From UBA9926 sp964524295 (GTDB taxonomy: Bacteria; Pseudomonadota; Gammaproteobacteria; Pseudomonadales; Azotimanducaceae): a DNA stretch of 27,377 nucleotides. Every line of letters begins with the position of its first letter. Within the stretch, counting starts at the first letter, position 1. A model generated the notes under the pieces. That model was not told where the DNA came from and did no database searches. It saw only the letters and a program-made list of their open reading frames with translations. Shown here piece by piece: positions 7,825-15,844 of the stretch. Where the stretch lies: contig CAZGCW010000025.1 in the NCBI GenBank assembly GCA_964524295.1, positions 1-27,377 on the forward strand. The letters are read 5' to 3'. The translations under genes and the position numbers were made by a program.

Positions 7825-9069
7825 TTACTCACATCGATCAAATTCGATATTCAGGCCAATGGGTCCATGTAACAGCAAGCTAGGCTGAAAAGTCAATTCG
7901 GGCTCTCCTTCGGGCAAACGGATATGAGTGATTCGCCGAAGAATGTTTTGGAAACTGATGATGAGTTCTTGTCTTGCTAAAGGCGCACCCAGGCAATGAT
8001 GTACGCCTTGTCCAAAAGCAATTTGTGTTTTCAGGTTTTCTCGTGTCACATCGAAATCATCTGGCTGTTCGAATTGATGGCCGTCGCGGTTTGCTGAGCC
8101 GAATTTAATCATCATGGTAGCCCCTTTAGGGATATTAACACCGGCCAGTTGGGTATCTTCCAGACAGATTCGCCACATTTGGTTTGTTGGTGTCGACAAC
8201 CGGAGCATTTCCTCTACCATGTTGGGTATCAACTCTGGCCGCTGTTGAACAATTTTAAGTTGGTCGGGGTGTTTCGCCAGCAGATACATGCCTTCCGCAA
8301 AAGTACTGGTGGTGGTTTCGTTACCGGCTACCAGCAACTGAGAAATAACCGATAGGCATTCCGCCATATCCATGGGTGTTTCACCATCGGCACTTGAATT
8401 GACAATATCGGACAGCACATCACCTGTCGGTTTTAGTTTTCTAGCTTCGATCTTATCAGCAAAATAGTGTTGAAAATCGACCACCAGTTCAGCGCATCGG
8501 AGCGCTTCTTCTCGAGTCTGGCCAACAGAAAACGAAGCAACATTGGCATCAGACCATTGTTTGAATAGCTCCATATCCGACAGTGGTACGCCCAGGATAT
8601 AGGCGATCATGCGAACAGGCATGGGAACGGCGAATGACTCCATCCAATCACACTTACCTTTTGAAATGAACTGATCGATTAAGTCATTGGCAACGTCATG
8701 GATGTAAGGTTGGATCTTGGCGACGCTGCTAACAGAGAAAGGTTTTTGACAGAGCGAGCGATAGCGTCGTTGCTGAGGAGGGTCCGCGGTTAACATGGTG
8801 TCAACTCTGGGCCAGCCTTTTTTCAGTATGGCGATCATCTCTGGGTCTGGAGTCGTATCCACACCACTTTGAATCATTGAGAACCGGTTAGAGAAGCGTT
8901 TTTCATTCTTGGCAACTTCAACCACGAGATCGTAGTTGGAAATGAAATAGACGCCTGTGTTTGGACATAAATAGACCGAATTGAGTTCGCGCAGGGCTTG
9001 ATTAAAGTCGTAAGGGCATGCCAGTACTTCGGGGTCAAACGGATTGATGCTATCCAGGGCATAGGTCAT
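7825..9069 (-). CDS. Cytochrome P450
   Basis: The 414-residue bacterial class I-type P450 has I-helix A-G-N-E-T-T (248-253), the ExxR pair Glu287/Arg290, and the haem loop F-G-Q-G-V-H-H-C-L-G with thiolate ligand Cys359. Length and lack of a membrane anchor fit a soluble bacterial enzyme. It would hydroxylate or epoxidise a hydrophobic substrate using O2 and electrons from a ferredoxin and ferredoxin reductase. Neither is encoded nearby, so the redox partners must come from elsewhere. Its ATG overlaps the kinase stop by four bases (ATGA), and SnoaL starts three bases after it, so it is deeply embedded in the operon. Substrate and CYP family cannot be assigned by eye. Confidence 0.96.
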   Translation of the reverse strand: MTYALDSINPFDPEVLACPYDFNQALRELNSVYLCPNTGVYFISNYDLVVEVAKNEKRFSNRFSMIQSGVDTTPDPEMIAILKKGWPRVDTMLTADPPQQRRYRSLCQKPFSVSSVAKIQPYIHDVANDLIDQFISKGKCDWMESFAVPMPVRMIAYILGVPLSDMELFKQWSDANVASFSVGQTREEALRCAELVVDFQHYFADKIEARKLKPTGDVLSDIVNSSADGETPMDMAECLSVISQLLVAGNETTTSTFAEGMYLLAKHPDQLKIVQQRPELIPNMVEEMLRLSTPTNQMWRICLEDTQLAGVNIPKGATMMIKFGSANRDGHQFEQPDDFDVTRENLKTQIAFGQGVHHCLGAPLARQELIISFQNILRRITHIRLPEGEPELTFQPSLLLHGPIGLNIEFDRCE

Positions 9070-10217
9070 GGGGTAGGCCTCGCTAATTTAGTTTTAATCC
9101 AGGTGGAAAACTTCATGAAAGGGATCAGATAGGGAAGGATCTTCAATGTTTTTTCAACTTCCCAATCGGCCAAAGCGGCATCCAGGCGCGAATACATCGC
9201 ATGGAAAAGGGGTGCCGCACGCTCAGAGCTTTGATCGATATCATCCATGCTCATTGAAAACATTAACAGCGTCACAACCAGATTCAGTTTGTACTCGTTG
9301 AGCATTGATTTATAACTGTAATTGGTGATGCCATTTTTAACGAGTTGTTGATGGTAAAGCTGTAGTAAGTGGTGCTCTGTGTTACGGCGTTGTTCTATAG
9401 AGATGCTTTGCGTCATCCAGCGAGCAATATCAGTCATGGGTTGACCAATACCCGCGCATTGCCAGTCGATGACTTTGAACTCGCCTTTGTTGTTTCTTGG
9501 GAAGAAAATATTATCGCTTCGAAGGTCTCCGTGAACCAGCGTAAAGGGAAACGGGGGTGGTGGTTCCATTCTAAAAAGAGGCCTTAGCATGGGTATGAGT
9601 CGCTGCATCTCAGGATAGGCCGCAAAGCGTTGGGTTTCTTCTGCCTGGTGCACACTGTTAAGGAAGAGATCCAAGGTTTCTGAGATGGGCTGTGCCCCAA
9701 CCAGTGACTGTGTCCATGATGCCTCGAGTAGAGACTCGCTATTCCACCAGTAGCTATGCAGTCCAGCAAATTCGATAATGACCCTTTCTGATTCGGATTC
9801 TGAGTTTCCCTCCACTTGATCGGTTGGCGTTGCGGGCGCCAGATCTTCCAGCAGTAGTACAAAGTGATTACTTACCGGGTCGTATTCGTTTGTAAAGCAT
9901 GCGGGGATGTCTATGCCAGGTGCTGACTGAAAGTCACGGTAGAATCCGATTTCTCTACCGTAGTAATTCATTTTCGCTGCCAGGTCGCGGGTTTCAGGTT
10001 TCGGCGAAGCAAACTTCGCAATTATTGATTCAGGGAGATCGGCCTGGAGCGTTTGATAGCTGAGTTGGATGCGCACCAGTTGGCCCATGAAGCCTTGGCC
10101 GATGCCAATTGTTTCCAGCGTATAACCGTCCAGGATAGTTTCCGGGTAGGTCTGGCTCAACTGGCCTTGTAGCCAGTCAAGAGACAGTTCATCTGTGCAA
10201 GTAGGGAAATCAGGCAT
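9066..10217 (-). CDS. Aminoglycoside phosphotransferase/ecdysteroid-kinase-like small-molecule kinase
   Basis: The 383-residue protein kinase-like fold has candidate ATP-lysine Lys68 in I-I-A-K-F-A, catalytic H-G-D-x4-N (His229, Asp231, Asn236) and the metal-binding Asp251 in V-I-D-W-Q. These are the Brenner and DFG-equivalent motifs of APH/ChoK-type enzymes that phosphorylate hydroxyls of small molecules. Related kinases act in catabolism: the levulinate kinase LvaA and the ACAD10/11 kinase domains phosphorylate 4-hydroxyacyl-CoAs so that phosphate can leave. Here the kinase lies between a P450 and a histidine phosphatase, just downstream of an acyl-CoA ligase. A similar activation of a hydroxyl is a reasonable inference, but antibiotic resistance is not indicated. 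It overlaps both neighbours (eight and four bases). Confidence 0.88.
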   Translation of the reverse strand: MPDFPTCTDELSLDWLQGQLSQTYPETILDGYTLETIGIGQGFMGQLVRIQLSYQTLQADLPESIIAKFASPKPETRDLAAKMNYYGREIGFYRDFQSAPGIDIPACFTNEYDPVSNHFVLLLEDLAPATPTDQVEGNSESESERVIIEFAGLHSYWWNSESLLEASWTQSLVGAQPISETLDLFLNSVHQAEETQRFAAYPEMQRLIPMLRPLFRMEPPPPFPFTLVHGDLRSDNIFFPRNNKGEFKVIDWQCAGIGQPMTDIARWMTQSISIEQRRNTEHHLLQLYHQQLVKNGITNYSYKSMLNEYKLNLVVTLLMFSMSMDDIDQSSERAAPLFHAMYSRLDAALADWEVEKTLKILPYLIPFMKFSTWIKTKLARPTP

Positions 10218-10863
10218 TTTGGGACTGGGCCTGCGGTATCCCTTCAGAAAGCAGATGTGAAGGTAGGTGTTGGTAATCGTTCAGTCTTATGATTTCTGGT
10301 TTTGAACTGAGTTTTATTTCTGTTATAGCTGCGTTATGCATCAGATATTGGTAGCCAAACAAAGGCTTAGTGCCGATCAGGGCTGCCATTGCGTGACATA
10401 TTGCGGCCCCATGGCTGACTAGAATGAGGTTGTCCGTAGGATGATTCTGGCGCAATCGAGTAATGGTTTGCGTGAGGCGGTCTGATATGACAGCAGGGGA
10501 CTCACCGTTATGGCCCGAGAAGTGATCATCAGCGATGGCTCTTTCAGCATAACGGTGTTCCCTTAGGGCTTGATAGCTTACTCCTTCCCAGTCGCCTAGA
10601 TGACATTCAATCAATCCTGGTTCTGACGCCATAGGCAGGTTTGTTCGTTCGTTAATCAGTTTGGCGGTACTCATCGCACGTGAGAGTGGGCTGGTATAAA
10701 TTCGGTGATAAGGGATAGGCCAGTCAAGTAATCGATCGCCTACAGAGCGGGCCTGCTCCATTCCCCTTTGATTGAGTAAAGAGTCGCTTTGACCGTGAGC
10801 GATGTGGGCTTGGTTGGCCACGGTTTCACCATGCCTGATAAACAGGATGTGCTGATCAGTCAT
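10210..10863 (-). CDS. Histidine phosphatase (phosphoglycerate mutase-like) family protein
   Basis: Taking ATG 10863 as start gives 217 residues. The phosphohistidine motif L-F-I-R-H-G-E is at 7-13 (His11), with Arg62 in the S-P-L-S-R-A region, Glu86 and the second His151 in L-V-S-H-G. These are all the core residues of cofactor-independent branch-1 histidine phosphatases. They remove phosphate from sugars, nucleotides or other small esters. ATG 10863 forms an ATGA overlap with the acyl-CoA ligase stop and has GGGAGG upstream; a longer TTG-start reading to 10881 is less likely. It overlaps the kinase start by eight bases. Having a kinase and a phosphatase adjacent suggests they act on the same phosphorylated intermediate or set its level; this is an inference. 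Confidence 0.92.
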   Translation of the reverse strand: MTDQHILFIRHGETVANQAHIAHGQSDSLLNQRGMEQARSVGDRLLDWPIPYHRIYTSPLSRAMSTAKLINERTNLPMASEPGLIECHLGDWEGVSYQALREHRYAERAIADDHFSGHNGESPAVISDRLTQTITRLRQNHPTDNLILVSHGAAICHAMAALIGTKPLFGYQYLMHNAAITEIKLSSKPEIIRLNDYQHLPSHLLSEGIPQAQSQNA

Positions 10864-12395
10864 GAGCCTTGCGCCTCCCAATAAGGTGATCGTAATTTTC
10901 GCTTATTGATTTTACCCATCGTATTTCGGCCAAGATCGTCAACGAAATCGACGCTTCTGGGGCATTTGAAGTGAGACAGTCTGGCCCGGCAGAAGGCGAT
11001 AATCTCATCCTCGTAGGCTTGTTCAGTGTGGCTGTCAAGGATAACCAGCGCTTTTAATTCTTCTCCCATCTCTGCATGGGGAATACTGATACAGGCGACA
11101 TCGAGTATCTGGGGGTGTTGTATCAAAATCTGTTCAGCTTCTGCTGGGTAAATATTAACACCCCCAGACACGATCATATCGCTGAAACGATCAGTGATAT
11201 AAACGTAGTTTTCTTCATCCATATAGGCGATTTCGCCGAGCGTAAAAACGCCTGGTGCAATATGGGCTGCAGCAGATTTTTCAGGATCATTGTGGTAAAT
11301 AACGCCCCTTCCTGTGGCATCCTTGAAATAAAGTCGCCCTTCTGTATTAGGGGGCACCTCGTTATCATCATCGTCGAGAATAATCGCTGTAAAAGGCGGT
11401 ATTGACCGACCGACTGATCCAGGGTGGTTCAGCCATTCTTCCGAGGAAATGACACAGGTAGTACCGACCTCACTGGCACCATAGGCATCTAAAAACACCG
11501 GTCCCCACCAATCGATCATAGCTTGTTTAATGTCGACTGGGCATTTTGAGCCGGTGTGACTCACTTGGATCATTGAGGAAACATCGTATTTAGTTTTGAT
11601 CTCTTCAGGTAACGCCAGTAACCGGACGAAATGAGTCGGTACCATAATAGACGAGGTTGTTTGGTATGTTGTAATCGCGTCGAGTGTTTTTTCAGCGTCA
11701 AATTTAGTCAGAATGACAGATGGCGTCCCGGCTGCTAGCAGGCGGGCTCCACTCAGTGGCCCGGTATGATACATGGGACCCACCACCAGGTGTGGGCCTT
11801 GATTTGCCAGCGGGTTCGCTTTCAGGTTGTCTAAATGTTCGGCTATGGTATTGCCCCCTGCAAACATGGTGGGGGGCAAATGGGTTCCTTTGGGCCTGCC
11901 AGTCGTTCCTGACGTATAGAGTAGATTCGGTCTCGGTTTAACACGGTCATCAGGTTCTTGACTGGAACTATTAGCAAGCCAGGTTCGCCAGTCCAGGGCA
12001 TGCTGATCGCTTTCACAGCGCCAGCCAATGACCGTGTTGACAGCTGACTTATCTGCAGCCAGCAGGCCACGCGAGCAGGTTTCGGGACCGACAAAGAGCA
12101 GCCTGACATCAGCATCATTGAGAATATAAGCGACTTCTTCGGCGCTGAGATGAAAATTGATAGGCACCACGGAAGCACCACTGATGAGACCGGCTAAATT
12201 AGCCAGGGCGGTTTCAACTGCATTTTCTGCAAATACGGCAATTCTCCTGTCTTCACCCAGGTCAAGTCGTTGCAAAGCATTGGCCGCACGATTCAGGATG
12301 TCATTGATGTCCCCCCAAGTAAGTGCCTGTCGCGGATCTCTTAAGGCGATTTCAGAGGGTCGATCAGAGGCCAGCTGGCTGGCAAAAGCAGTCAT
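10860..12395 (-). CDS. AMP-dependent acyl-CoA synthetase/ligase
   Basis: Starting at ATG 12395 the protein has 511 residues, usual for the ANL superfamily. The P-loop Y-T-S-G-T-T-G-R-P-K-G is at about 160-170, and the adenylate motif Y-G-A-S-E-V-G-T-T follows. The hinge D-R-F-S-D-M-I is present, and G-K-I-N-K-R-K places the catalytic lysine near residue 495. It activates a carboxylic acid to its CoA thioester with ATP. The ATG follows the molybdoenzyme stop by one base (TGATATG) with AGAGG upstream; the longer reading to 12443 lies inside that gene. Its presence shows that an acid intermediate or substrate enters CoA-based degradation. This fits the two crotonases behind operator site 1 and at the left edge. 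The acid's identity is unknown. Confidence 0.95.
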   Translation of the reverse strand: MTAFASQLASDRPSEIALRDPRQALTWGDINDILNRAANALQRLDLGEDRRIAVFAENAVETALANLAGLISGASVVPINFHLSAEEVAYILNDADVRLLFVGPETCSRGLLAADKSAVNTVIGWRCESDQHALDWRTWLANSSSQEPDDRVKPRPNLLYTSGTTGRPKGTHLPPTMFAGGNTIAEHLDNLKANPLANQGPHLVVGPMYHTGPLSGARLLAAGTPSVILTKFDAEKTLDAITTYQTTSSIMVPTHFVRLLALPEEIKTKYDVSSMIQVSHTGSKCPVDIKQAMIDWWGPVFLDAYGASEVGTTCVISSEEWLNHPGSVGRSIPPFTAIILDDDDNEVPPNTEGRLYFKDATGRGVIYHNDPEKSAAAHIAPGVFTLGEIAYMDEENYVYITDRFSDMIVSGGVNIYPAEAEQILIQHPQILDVACISIPHAEMGEELKALVILDSHTEQAYEDEIIAFCRARLSHFKCPRSVDFVDDLGRNTMGKINKRKLRSPYWEAQGS

Positions 12396-12396
12396 A

Positions 12397-14550
12397 TCAA
12401 GCGACCTCTTCGGGAATATGTCTAACGTTAACGGGGATAGCACTCATGCGAGGCATACCAGAGATCTTATCGAATGTCCTATCGTCATCAACCAGGCGGT
12501 TGGTGCTAGCGCCTTTGTTCCTTACATCGCCAAAATTATCGGGTAGATCACCCCAGGCATGCGCCATGGAAATAACGCCGGGCTTGATATCTTTAGCGCC
12601 TTCAACAACACCGATCAGTGACCCTGCCGCTGCCTGAACTTCAATTAAATCCCCTGATTGAATGCCCAGGCTACCGAGATCTTCAGGGTTCATGTAGGCG
12701 GGGTTGGTTGTACCCTTTTCCTGCAAAGGTTTGAGCTGCTGGCCTGACGAATTAAAAACATGTTTTAGGCGTCGGCTAATGAGGAGGTGAGTATACTCTG
12801 CTCCTGCATCGGTGATCTTTCCTGATTGCCAGTAGGTCTCTTCTGCGACCTCAGTGAGCTGTTCGGAAATACCGGCTGGCATCAGTTGTAAGAGTGCACC
12901 CTGGTCCCCTTGTCCAGGTTCAACAATGACTTGGATCTCATCAAAGATAGCCCCTTTACCTTTTGCGGCGATCTCTTTTAAAGGAACTCTTGATCCTGGG
13001 GTTAACCTTTCCAGGACTTCGTATTTGCTGGGTCGGTTTTCAATGGACAAGGGTCCCCCCGGTAGTTCCATGGGAATACCCGAGCGTTTTGAAAGCTCCC
13101 AGTAGATTTCCCATTCTTCTCGGCTTTGTTCGTTTTTTGGCAGGATTGCACGGGTATAGTGAGAATAGGGCTGGTCGTACCAGGTATCAGTCAGCATGGT
13201 TATATCGTCTCGTTCCAGGCTCAAGGTAGGCGCGATGATATAGTCAGCCAGTTTTGCAGTTGCCGATTTGTAGAGATCGACGCAGACCAGGAGGTCTAGT
13301 TTTTCCATTGCTTTTTTTGTCTTATCCTGGTCAGGGAACGCCACGATAGGATTGCCGCCCAGGCAAATCAGGGCTTTAATCTGGCCTTTGCCTTCTAGAA
13401 GAATTTCATCATTCAAGGTTGCGGTTGGCATTTCGCCGATAATCTGGCCCAGGTCGCGTACCCGAGCTTTGGGGCCATGATGAAAAGCAGGTTGAGCCTC
13501 CAGAACTTCCGCGCGCCTGGGTCTGGGTGGTTGAAGCAGCCCTGGATTCGGGACTCGTTCGCCGGTTTTATTGACTCTGCCACAGATAGAATTTAGGCAT
13601 AACACCAGGTGTTCCGTGAGAATTGCCCGGGGGGCCATATTTGGCCCGGTTCCAGTGACCGCGACGCCTCTTTTTGCTGTTGCAAATATCCGTGCAGCGC
13701 TGATGATGTCGTCAGCCGCGATGTTGCACCTGGCGGCGGCATATTCAGGAGTAAAGGGTGCTACTAATTGTTTGAGTTGCTCCAGATCCTGAAGGTGATG
13801 GGAACAGAATTCGTGGTCATATAATTCGTGTTTGAAAATAAAGTTGATGATGGCAGACAGCAACGTTGGGTCCTCAGCAGGATTAACCTGGAGATGGAGG
13901 GTCGCTCGATTGGCCACTTCTGTTTTGCGTGGGTCAATGACAATGACCTTCATACCCTTTTTTATTTCTGCCCTCAGTCGGGCGTAGGGACTAAACGGGG
14001 GCGGTCCGCCAAAGGGTGTGTACTGAGAGACAACGGGATTATTGCCTACCATCATACAAACGTCAGCACCGGTAAAAGCATGTGTTCCACCACCCCAGGT
14101 ACCAAATTGTGATGCAGCGATACGCCGCGCGGGTTGGTCAATTGTGACCGAAGTGTAGTAGGAGGTTGAGCCCACGCTGGCATGCCAGGCTTTTGCCAAA
14201 TGTAAAGCGGCAGAATTCTGATATCCGTATGAGCCGACATAGGTGGCCACTGACCTGGGTCCATATTGCTTGATCAGGTGAGTTACTTTGGCTGCGATCT
14301 CGTCCATGGCATCATTGATATCGATGACCTGGAAGTCTCCATCATCTTGCCGCTTCAGCGTATTTTTGACTCGCTTGGGTGTGCTGTACTGCGCGGGTAG
14401 TTGCCGGCCTTTAATACAGGTATAGCCGCCGTAAACAGGATCGTCTGTATCTCCTCTCACTGCTATGGGTTGACCATCTTCAACATCCACTTCGATAGCA
14501 CAGTAGGCATGACAGAATCGGCAAAAAGTTTTGTGGGTATTTATTGTCAT
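12397..14550 (-). CDS. Molybdopterin-dependent oxidoreductase (DMSO reductase/formate dehydrogenase superfamily)
   Basis: The 717-residue protein begins with a [4Fe-4S] motif Cys10-x2-Cys13-x3-Cys17-x27-Cys45, followed by the bis-MGD-binding Mo domains (V-G-S-Y-G-Y-Q-N at 105-112, D-V-C-M-M-V-G-N-N-P near 163-172, then L-I-C-L-G-G-N-P). The C-terminal dinucleotide-binding domain has the hydrophobic-rich end with G-V-I-S-M-A-H-A-W-G. Where FdhF-type enzymes carry the Cys or Sec Mo ligand, this protein has S-V-T-I-D-Q-P (134-140), with no Cys or Sec and Asp138 as candidate. No twin-arginine signal is present, so it is cytoplasmic. The family moves oxygen or hydride and includes hydratases and hydroxylases. 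It is the first gene of the operon, with operator site 2 about 210 bases upstream. Substrate unknown. Confidence 0.93.
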   Translation of the reverse strand: MTINTHKTFCRFCHAYCAIEVDVEDGQPIAVRGDTDDPVYGGYTCIKGRQLPAQYSTPKRVKNTLKRQDDGDFQVIDINDAMDEIAAKVTHLIKQYGPRSVATYVGSYGYQNSAALHLAKAWHASVGSTSYYTSVTIDQPARRIAASQFGTWGGGTHAFTGADVCMMVGNNPVVSQYTPFGGPPPFSPYARLRAEIKKGMKVIVIDPRKTEVANRATLHLQVNPAEDPTLLSAIINFIFKHELYDHEFCSHHLQDLEQLKQLVAPFTPEYAAARCNIAADDIISAARIFATAKRGVAVTGTGPNMAPRAILTEHLVLCLNSICGRVNKTGERVPNPGLLQPPRPRRAEVLEAQPAFHHGPKARVRDLGQIIGEMPTATLNDEILLEGKGQIKALICLGGNPIVAFPDQDKTKKAMEKLDLLVCVDLYKSATAKLADYIIAPTLSLERDDITMLTDTWYDQPYSHYTRAILPKNEQSREEWEIYWELSKRSGIPMELPGGPLSIENRPSKYEVLERLTPGSRVPLKEIAAKGKGAIFDEIQVIVEPGQGDQGALLQLMPAGISEQLTEVAEETYWQSGKITDAGAEYTHLLISRRLKHVFNSSGQQLKPLQEKGTTNPAYMNPEDLGSLGIQSGDLIEVQAAAGSLIGVVEGAKDIKPGVISMAHAWGDLPDNFGDVRNKGASTNRLVDDDRTFDKISGMPRMSAIPVNVRHIPEEVA

Positions 14551-14760
14551 AGTTTGGGTACCCCTGCCTGTGGCTGTTCAATCAAACCCCGTTGTTTTTG
14601 TTGTAGGTACCCGGTTAGGCCACCTAACTCGAGTTACAGGAAATTGGGGGTAGTAACACGGTTTGCTTTTAGTTTTAGTTATCAGTTTTGGTTGTTAGTA
14701 TTTTTTTCGTTCCAAACAATCTCTGTTTTTATTTGCTCCAGTTAGGATGTTAATTTAGAA

Positions 14761-14782
14761 AAACAATCATGGCTGATTGTTT
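14761..14782. promoter_or_regulatory. 22-bp palindromic operator, site 2
   Basis: AAACAATCA-N4-TGATTGTTT is perfectly symmetric over nine-base arms with the same four-base spacer as site 1. It is about 210 bases upstream of the molybdoenzyme start, so it presumably controls the seven-gene leftward operon. The long leader is unusual compared with the other sites. Confidence 0.7.
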
Positions 14783-14785
14783 AAT

Positions 14786-14884
14786 GTATCAGTTCTTAAA
14801 CCCTTTGGGGAGTCGTCAGTACTAAAATAGTCGATTCAGTTTGACCGAGGGGTTGTAGCCTGTGGCCACGGGTTTCACTGATAC
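14786..14884. repeat. Imperfect long-range inverted repeat
   Basis: GTATCAG (14786-14792) and AAACCC (14798-14803) pair in order with CTGATAC (14878-14884) and GGGTTT (14870-14875). This makes a 13-base-pair stem interrupted by a small asymmetric internal loop, around a 66-base loop. It starts four bases after operator site 2. It could be a structured leader, a small RNA or a chance repeat. Confidence 0.4.
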
Positions 14885-15098
14885 GAAGAACCGGGTGCAG
14901 TACTTTCAACTGAAGAAGCCATTGCAGGTCAACAAGGGGACTTGTCTGTGAGGTTAGTATTTTCGGTCATGATGCCGGGGGTTAGGCAATCGCCGGGTAA
15001 AAAATAGGGTAGTCTCTGGTTCAATGCAACAGAGGTACCCACGTCAACCCGGTGTGGTCGGGATTAGCTGGGATAGATAGAATTGGACGTCTTACAGT

Positions 15099-15116
15099 TG
15101 ACGTTACAAAACGTCA
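15099..15116. repeat. Hairpin/everted half-site TGACGTT-N4-AACGTCA
   Basis: Perfect seven-base arms around a four-base loop lie about 160 bases upstream of the DedA start. The arms resemble operator half-sites (TGACGGTTT, AAACCGTCA) but in the reverse, everted order. A GACGTC palindrome precedes it at 15086-15091. It may be a site for a different regulator. Confidence 0.4.
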
Positions 15117-15277
15117 GAAGGGTTGGTTCCGGCGGGTGTCATCTGTTTGGATGTTGAAATGAGTGGAAACCAGAAATGATAGATGTTGCGTGATTCAACG
15201 AGAACTAGGCGAAATGGTTATCAACTTCGGAGTGTGGGCAATCTCGATGGATTTGATTTTGGTGGGAATCCCTAGAG

Positions 15278-15793
15278 ATGATTGATGGGTTACTCAGCGT
15301 ATTGGAGATGCAGCAGGAATATGCATTCTGGATCATCTTTCTAGTGGCTTTTGCTGAAGCCTGCCCTGGTTTAGGGTTGTTTGTTTCTGGGGCGGTGTTA
15401 CTTTCTGTTTCATCGGTTTTTTATACGAGTCATATTGAGTCCTTACCGCTCATCATGGTGACCGCATTCGTTGGCGCATTTTTATCAGATCAACTGGGTT
15501 TTTTTATGGGTCGGTTGTTAGGTCCAAAACTGAGAACCTCTGAGTTTATGTTGAAACGGCAGGTGATCTCAGACAAGGCAGCTGCAGGGCTGTACCGGTA
15601 TGGCGATTTTGCCGTGGTGATAGGCAGATTGTTAACCATGGTGAGGAGTATCATACCCTTACTACTGGGTATGACCGAGATGCCGCTGAAACGTTTTCTA
15701 CTCCTGGATTTTTTAGCCTGCTTGATATGGAGTATGGGGTTAGGCGGTTTGATCCTGGGCCTGGATTCCTTGGCTGAAATTATAGTCGGGTGA
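15278..15793 (+). CDS. DedA-family (VTT-domain) integral membrane protein
   Basis: The 171-residue, strongly hydrophobic protein has four to five candidate membrane segments, at about residues 16-47, 57-80, 111-131 and 140-166. Family residues are present: Glu27 with Pro30 in the first re-entrant segment, Asp71 in G-A-F-L-S-D-Q-L-G, and G-R-L-L-T-M-V-R-S-I-I-P (Gly116, Arg117, Arg123, Pro127, Gly131). DedA/VTT proteins sit in the inner membrane and include lipid flippases such as UptA-type transporters. The residue after G-R-L-L is Thr where most have Pro. It is a little shorter than typical DedA proteins (about 190-220). ATG 15278 is assumed and has no strong ribosome site. It precedes the rhodanese gene by 51 bases in the same direction, but a functional link is unproven. 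Confidence 0.88.
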   Translation: MIDGLLSVLEMQQEYAFWIIFLVAFAEACPGLGLFVSGAVLLSVSSVFYTSHIESLPLIMVTAFVGAFLSDQLGFFMGRLLGPKLRTSEFMLKRQVISDKAAAGLYRYGDFAVVIGRLLTMVRSIIPLLLGMTEMPLKRFLLLDFLACLIWSMGLGGLILGLDSLAEIIVG

Positions 15794-15844
15794 AAACAGT
15801 GTAAACTGCTGGCTGATCAAAGAGTAAAATTAACTGGAGATAGT

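Larger units (their letters stand above)
14551..15277. other. Long gene-free region between divergent units
   Basis: I see no convincing coding sequence, tRNA or rRNA here. The left third is AT-rich and holds the leader or promoter region of the leftward molybdoenzyme operon, including operator site 2 and a small AAACA-N5-TGTTT repeat (14714-14728). Rightward of that lie an imperfect long-range inverted repeat (14786-14884) and a seven-base-pair hairpin (15099-15116). The DedA promoter must be in the right half but no clear -35/-10 pair is seen. A decayed gene cannot be excluded. Confidence 0.6.

Noticed and set aside
9066..10217. Aminoglycoside resistance gene
   Set aside because: Motifs are those of the broad APH kinase fold; operon context is catabolic and no resistance-type neighbours are present.
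12157..12546. Antisense 129-codon ORF overlapping the acyl-CoA ligase and molybdoenzyme
   Set aside because: Lies opposite two strongly conserved genes, has no ribosome site and no recognisable domain.
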